A DNA stretch of 64,000 nt from Sphingomonas yabuuchiae (lineage in GTDB: Bacteria > Pseudomonadota > Alphaproteobacteria > Sphingomonadales > Sphingomonadaceae): NCBI RefSeq assembly GCF_014199595.1, contig NZ_JACHNX010000002.1, positions 124,001-188,000 of the forward strand. Direction: 5' to 3'. The notes beneath the pieces were generated by a model. It was not told the DNA's origin. It made no database searches and was given only the letters and a program-made list of their open reading frames with translations. The position numbers and the translations under genes are program-made. Below are positions 62,561 through 64,000 of this stretch, in pieces. Each line of letters begins with the position of its first letter. The stretch's first letter is position 1.

Positions 62561-63531
62561 GACGGTGACTGGTCGAACGGCCCCGGCTTGGTGGTGACGC
62601 GTGGGGTAGCGGCGTCGGACTTGCCGCTGCCCAGCGCTTCTTTGGCTAGCTCGCCGATGCCGCCCAGCGTCCCGATCAGCTGGGTCGCCTCGACGGGGAA
62701 CAGGATCGTCTTGGCATTGGGGCTGGTCGCGAACTTGCCGACCGCTTCAACATATTTTTGCGCGATGAAATAGTTGATGGCTTGGGTGCCGCCCGACTCG
62801 ATCGCCTCGGACACGACGCGCGTCGCCTTGGCCTCCGCCTCGGCGGCACGCTCGCGGGCTTCGGAGTCGCGGTACGCCGACTCGCGACGTCCTTCGGCTT
62901 CCAGGATACGCGCCTGCTTCTGGCCCTCAGCGCGAAGGATCTCCGAGGCGCGCGAGCCTTCCGCCTCCAGAATATTGGCGCGCTTCTCGCGCTCTGCCTT
63001 CATCTGGCGCGCCATGGCGTTGACGATGTCGACCGGTGGGCGGATGTCCTTGATCTCCACGCGGGTGATCTTCACCCCCCAAGGCGTCGTCGCGTGATCG
63101 ACGACGTTGAGCAGACGGGCGTTGATCTCGTCACGCTTCGACAGCGTCTCGTCCAGATCCATCGAACCCATGACGGTGCGTAAATTGGTCGTGACCAGGT
63201 TCAGCAGCGCGACATAGAGGTCCGACACCTCATAGGCCGCCTTGGGCGCGTCCAGCACCTGAAAGAAGACGACTCCGTCGGTCGAGATCATCGCATTGTC
63301 TTTCGTGATGATCTCCTGCCCCGGAATGTCGATCACCTGCTCCATCATGTTCACCTTGCGGCCGACACGATAGAAAAAGGCGGGGTAGAAGTTGAAGCCG
63401 GGGATCGCCGTGCCCGTGTAGCGGCCGAAATGCTCGATCGTGTATTGATAGCCCTGGCGGACGATCTTGATCGACATCATCAGATACATCAGCACCAGCA
63501 GGACGGCGAGCGCGGCGATAATCAGGCCCAT
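62557..63531 (-). CDS. SPFH/stomatin-like protein (QmcA/paraslipin type)
   Basis: The ATG at 63531 gives 324 residues. There is one N-terminal membrane segment (LIIAALAVLLVLMYLMM) and an SPFH domain (IVRQGYQYTIEHFGRYTG; ALLNLVTTNLRTVMGSMDLD; VEIKDIRPP). A long Glu/Ala/Arg-rich coiled coil (AEREKRANILEAEGSRASE onward) follows, then a Gly-rich tail. It oligomerises in the inner membrane and works with NfeD (62105). E. coli QmcA is the closest named relative. Confidence 0.9.
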   Translation of the reverse strand: MGLIIAALAVLLVLMYLMMSIKIVRQGYQYTIEHFGRYTGTAIPGFNFYPAFFYRVGRKVNMMEQVIDIPGQEIITKDNAMISTDGVVFFQVLDAPKAAYEVSDLYVALLNLVTTNLRTVMGSMDLDETLSKRDEINARLLNVVDHATTPWGVKITRVEIKDIRPPVDIVNAMARQMKAEREKRANILEAEGSRASEILRAEGQKQARILEAEGRRESAYRDSEARERAAEAEAKATRVVSEAIESGGTQAINYFIAQKYVEAVGKFATSPNAKTILFPVEATQLIGTLGGIGELAKEALGSGKSDAATPRVTTKPGPFDQSPS

Positions 63532-63549
63532 GGACGGCTTCCCCCATAA

Positions 63550-64000
<451 letters not shown>

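Overview
The window is about 64 kb of GC-rich chromosomal DNA from an alphaproteobacterium, most likely a sphingomonad (Sphingomonas or a close relative). The evidence is the gene content and order: cckA; a chvI-chvG-hprK-rapZ-EIIA-HPr operon divergent from pckA; a minimal HprK; panB followed by a YfgM-like gene, bamB and der; two tandem M13 metallopeptidases; and several small proteins of a sphingomonad type. No rRNA, CRISPR array, plasmid or phage module is visible. The first gene (minus strand, DUF5695-like) and the last (guaB) are cut by the window edges.

Layout. 1-9346 is a catabolic locus: a secreted DUF5695-like protein (divergent), a GH127 beta-L-arabinofuranosidase with an intact Glu/Cys3 zinc site, an Ldh_2-type cyclic-imine reductase, a secreted DUF885 metallopeptidase, a DHDPS-superfamily deaminase resembling the hydroxyproline (Lhp) type, a GntR/FCD regulator and an APC permease. 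I read it as a candidate pathway for stripping and eating arabinosylated hydroxyproline-rich plant glycoproteins. 9319-12711 is a patchy accessory zone: an MHYT/EAL pseudogene, a TetR regulator with paired operator-like sites, a degenerate RBBP9-like hydrolase and a small lipoprotein. 12784-24192 holds a trypsin-like protease, an MDR oxidoreductase, NDH-2, a second GntR paralogue, nadE, an ArsC-like protein, panB, YfgM-like, bamB and der.

24200-27200 contains an inverted repeat, bacterioferritin, a small PAS/MCP-tip protein and a roughly 1.3 kb AT-richer insertion at the 3' end of a tRNA(CAT) gene. That insertion is bounded by an 18-bp direct repeat and carries decayed genes but no integrase. 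27220-38573 is mostly housekeeping: M28 peptidase, EttA, a HisKA_2 kinase, NYN protein, DoxX, GreB, lytic transglycosylase, DapA, SmpB and DUF2062. 38669-42817 carries the two M13 peptidases separated by a strong terminator. 42899-54870 runs from CckA and a single-domain receiver through IlvD, a lipoprotein, Nnr, a TrmA-family methyltransferase, TruA/Fmt (reverse strand), RecR, Def and RmuC.

54871-55201 is a mosaic of palindromic intergenic repeats. 55202-62095 is the pckA / ChvI-ChvG / HprK-RapZ-EIIA-HPr-TrmH block, which links envelope sensing, PTS phosphorylation state and gluconeogenesis. The window ends with an NfeD/stomatin pair and the start of guaB.
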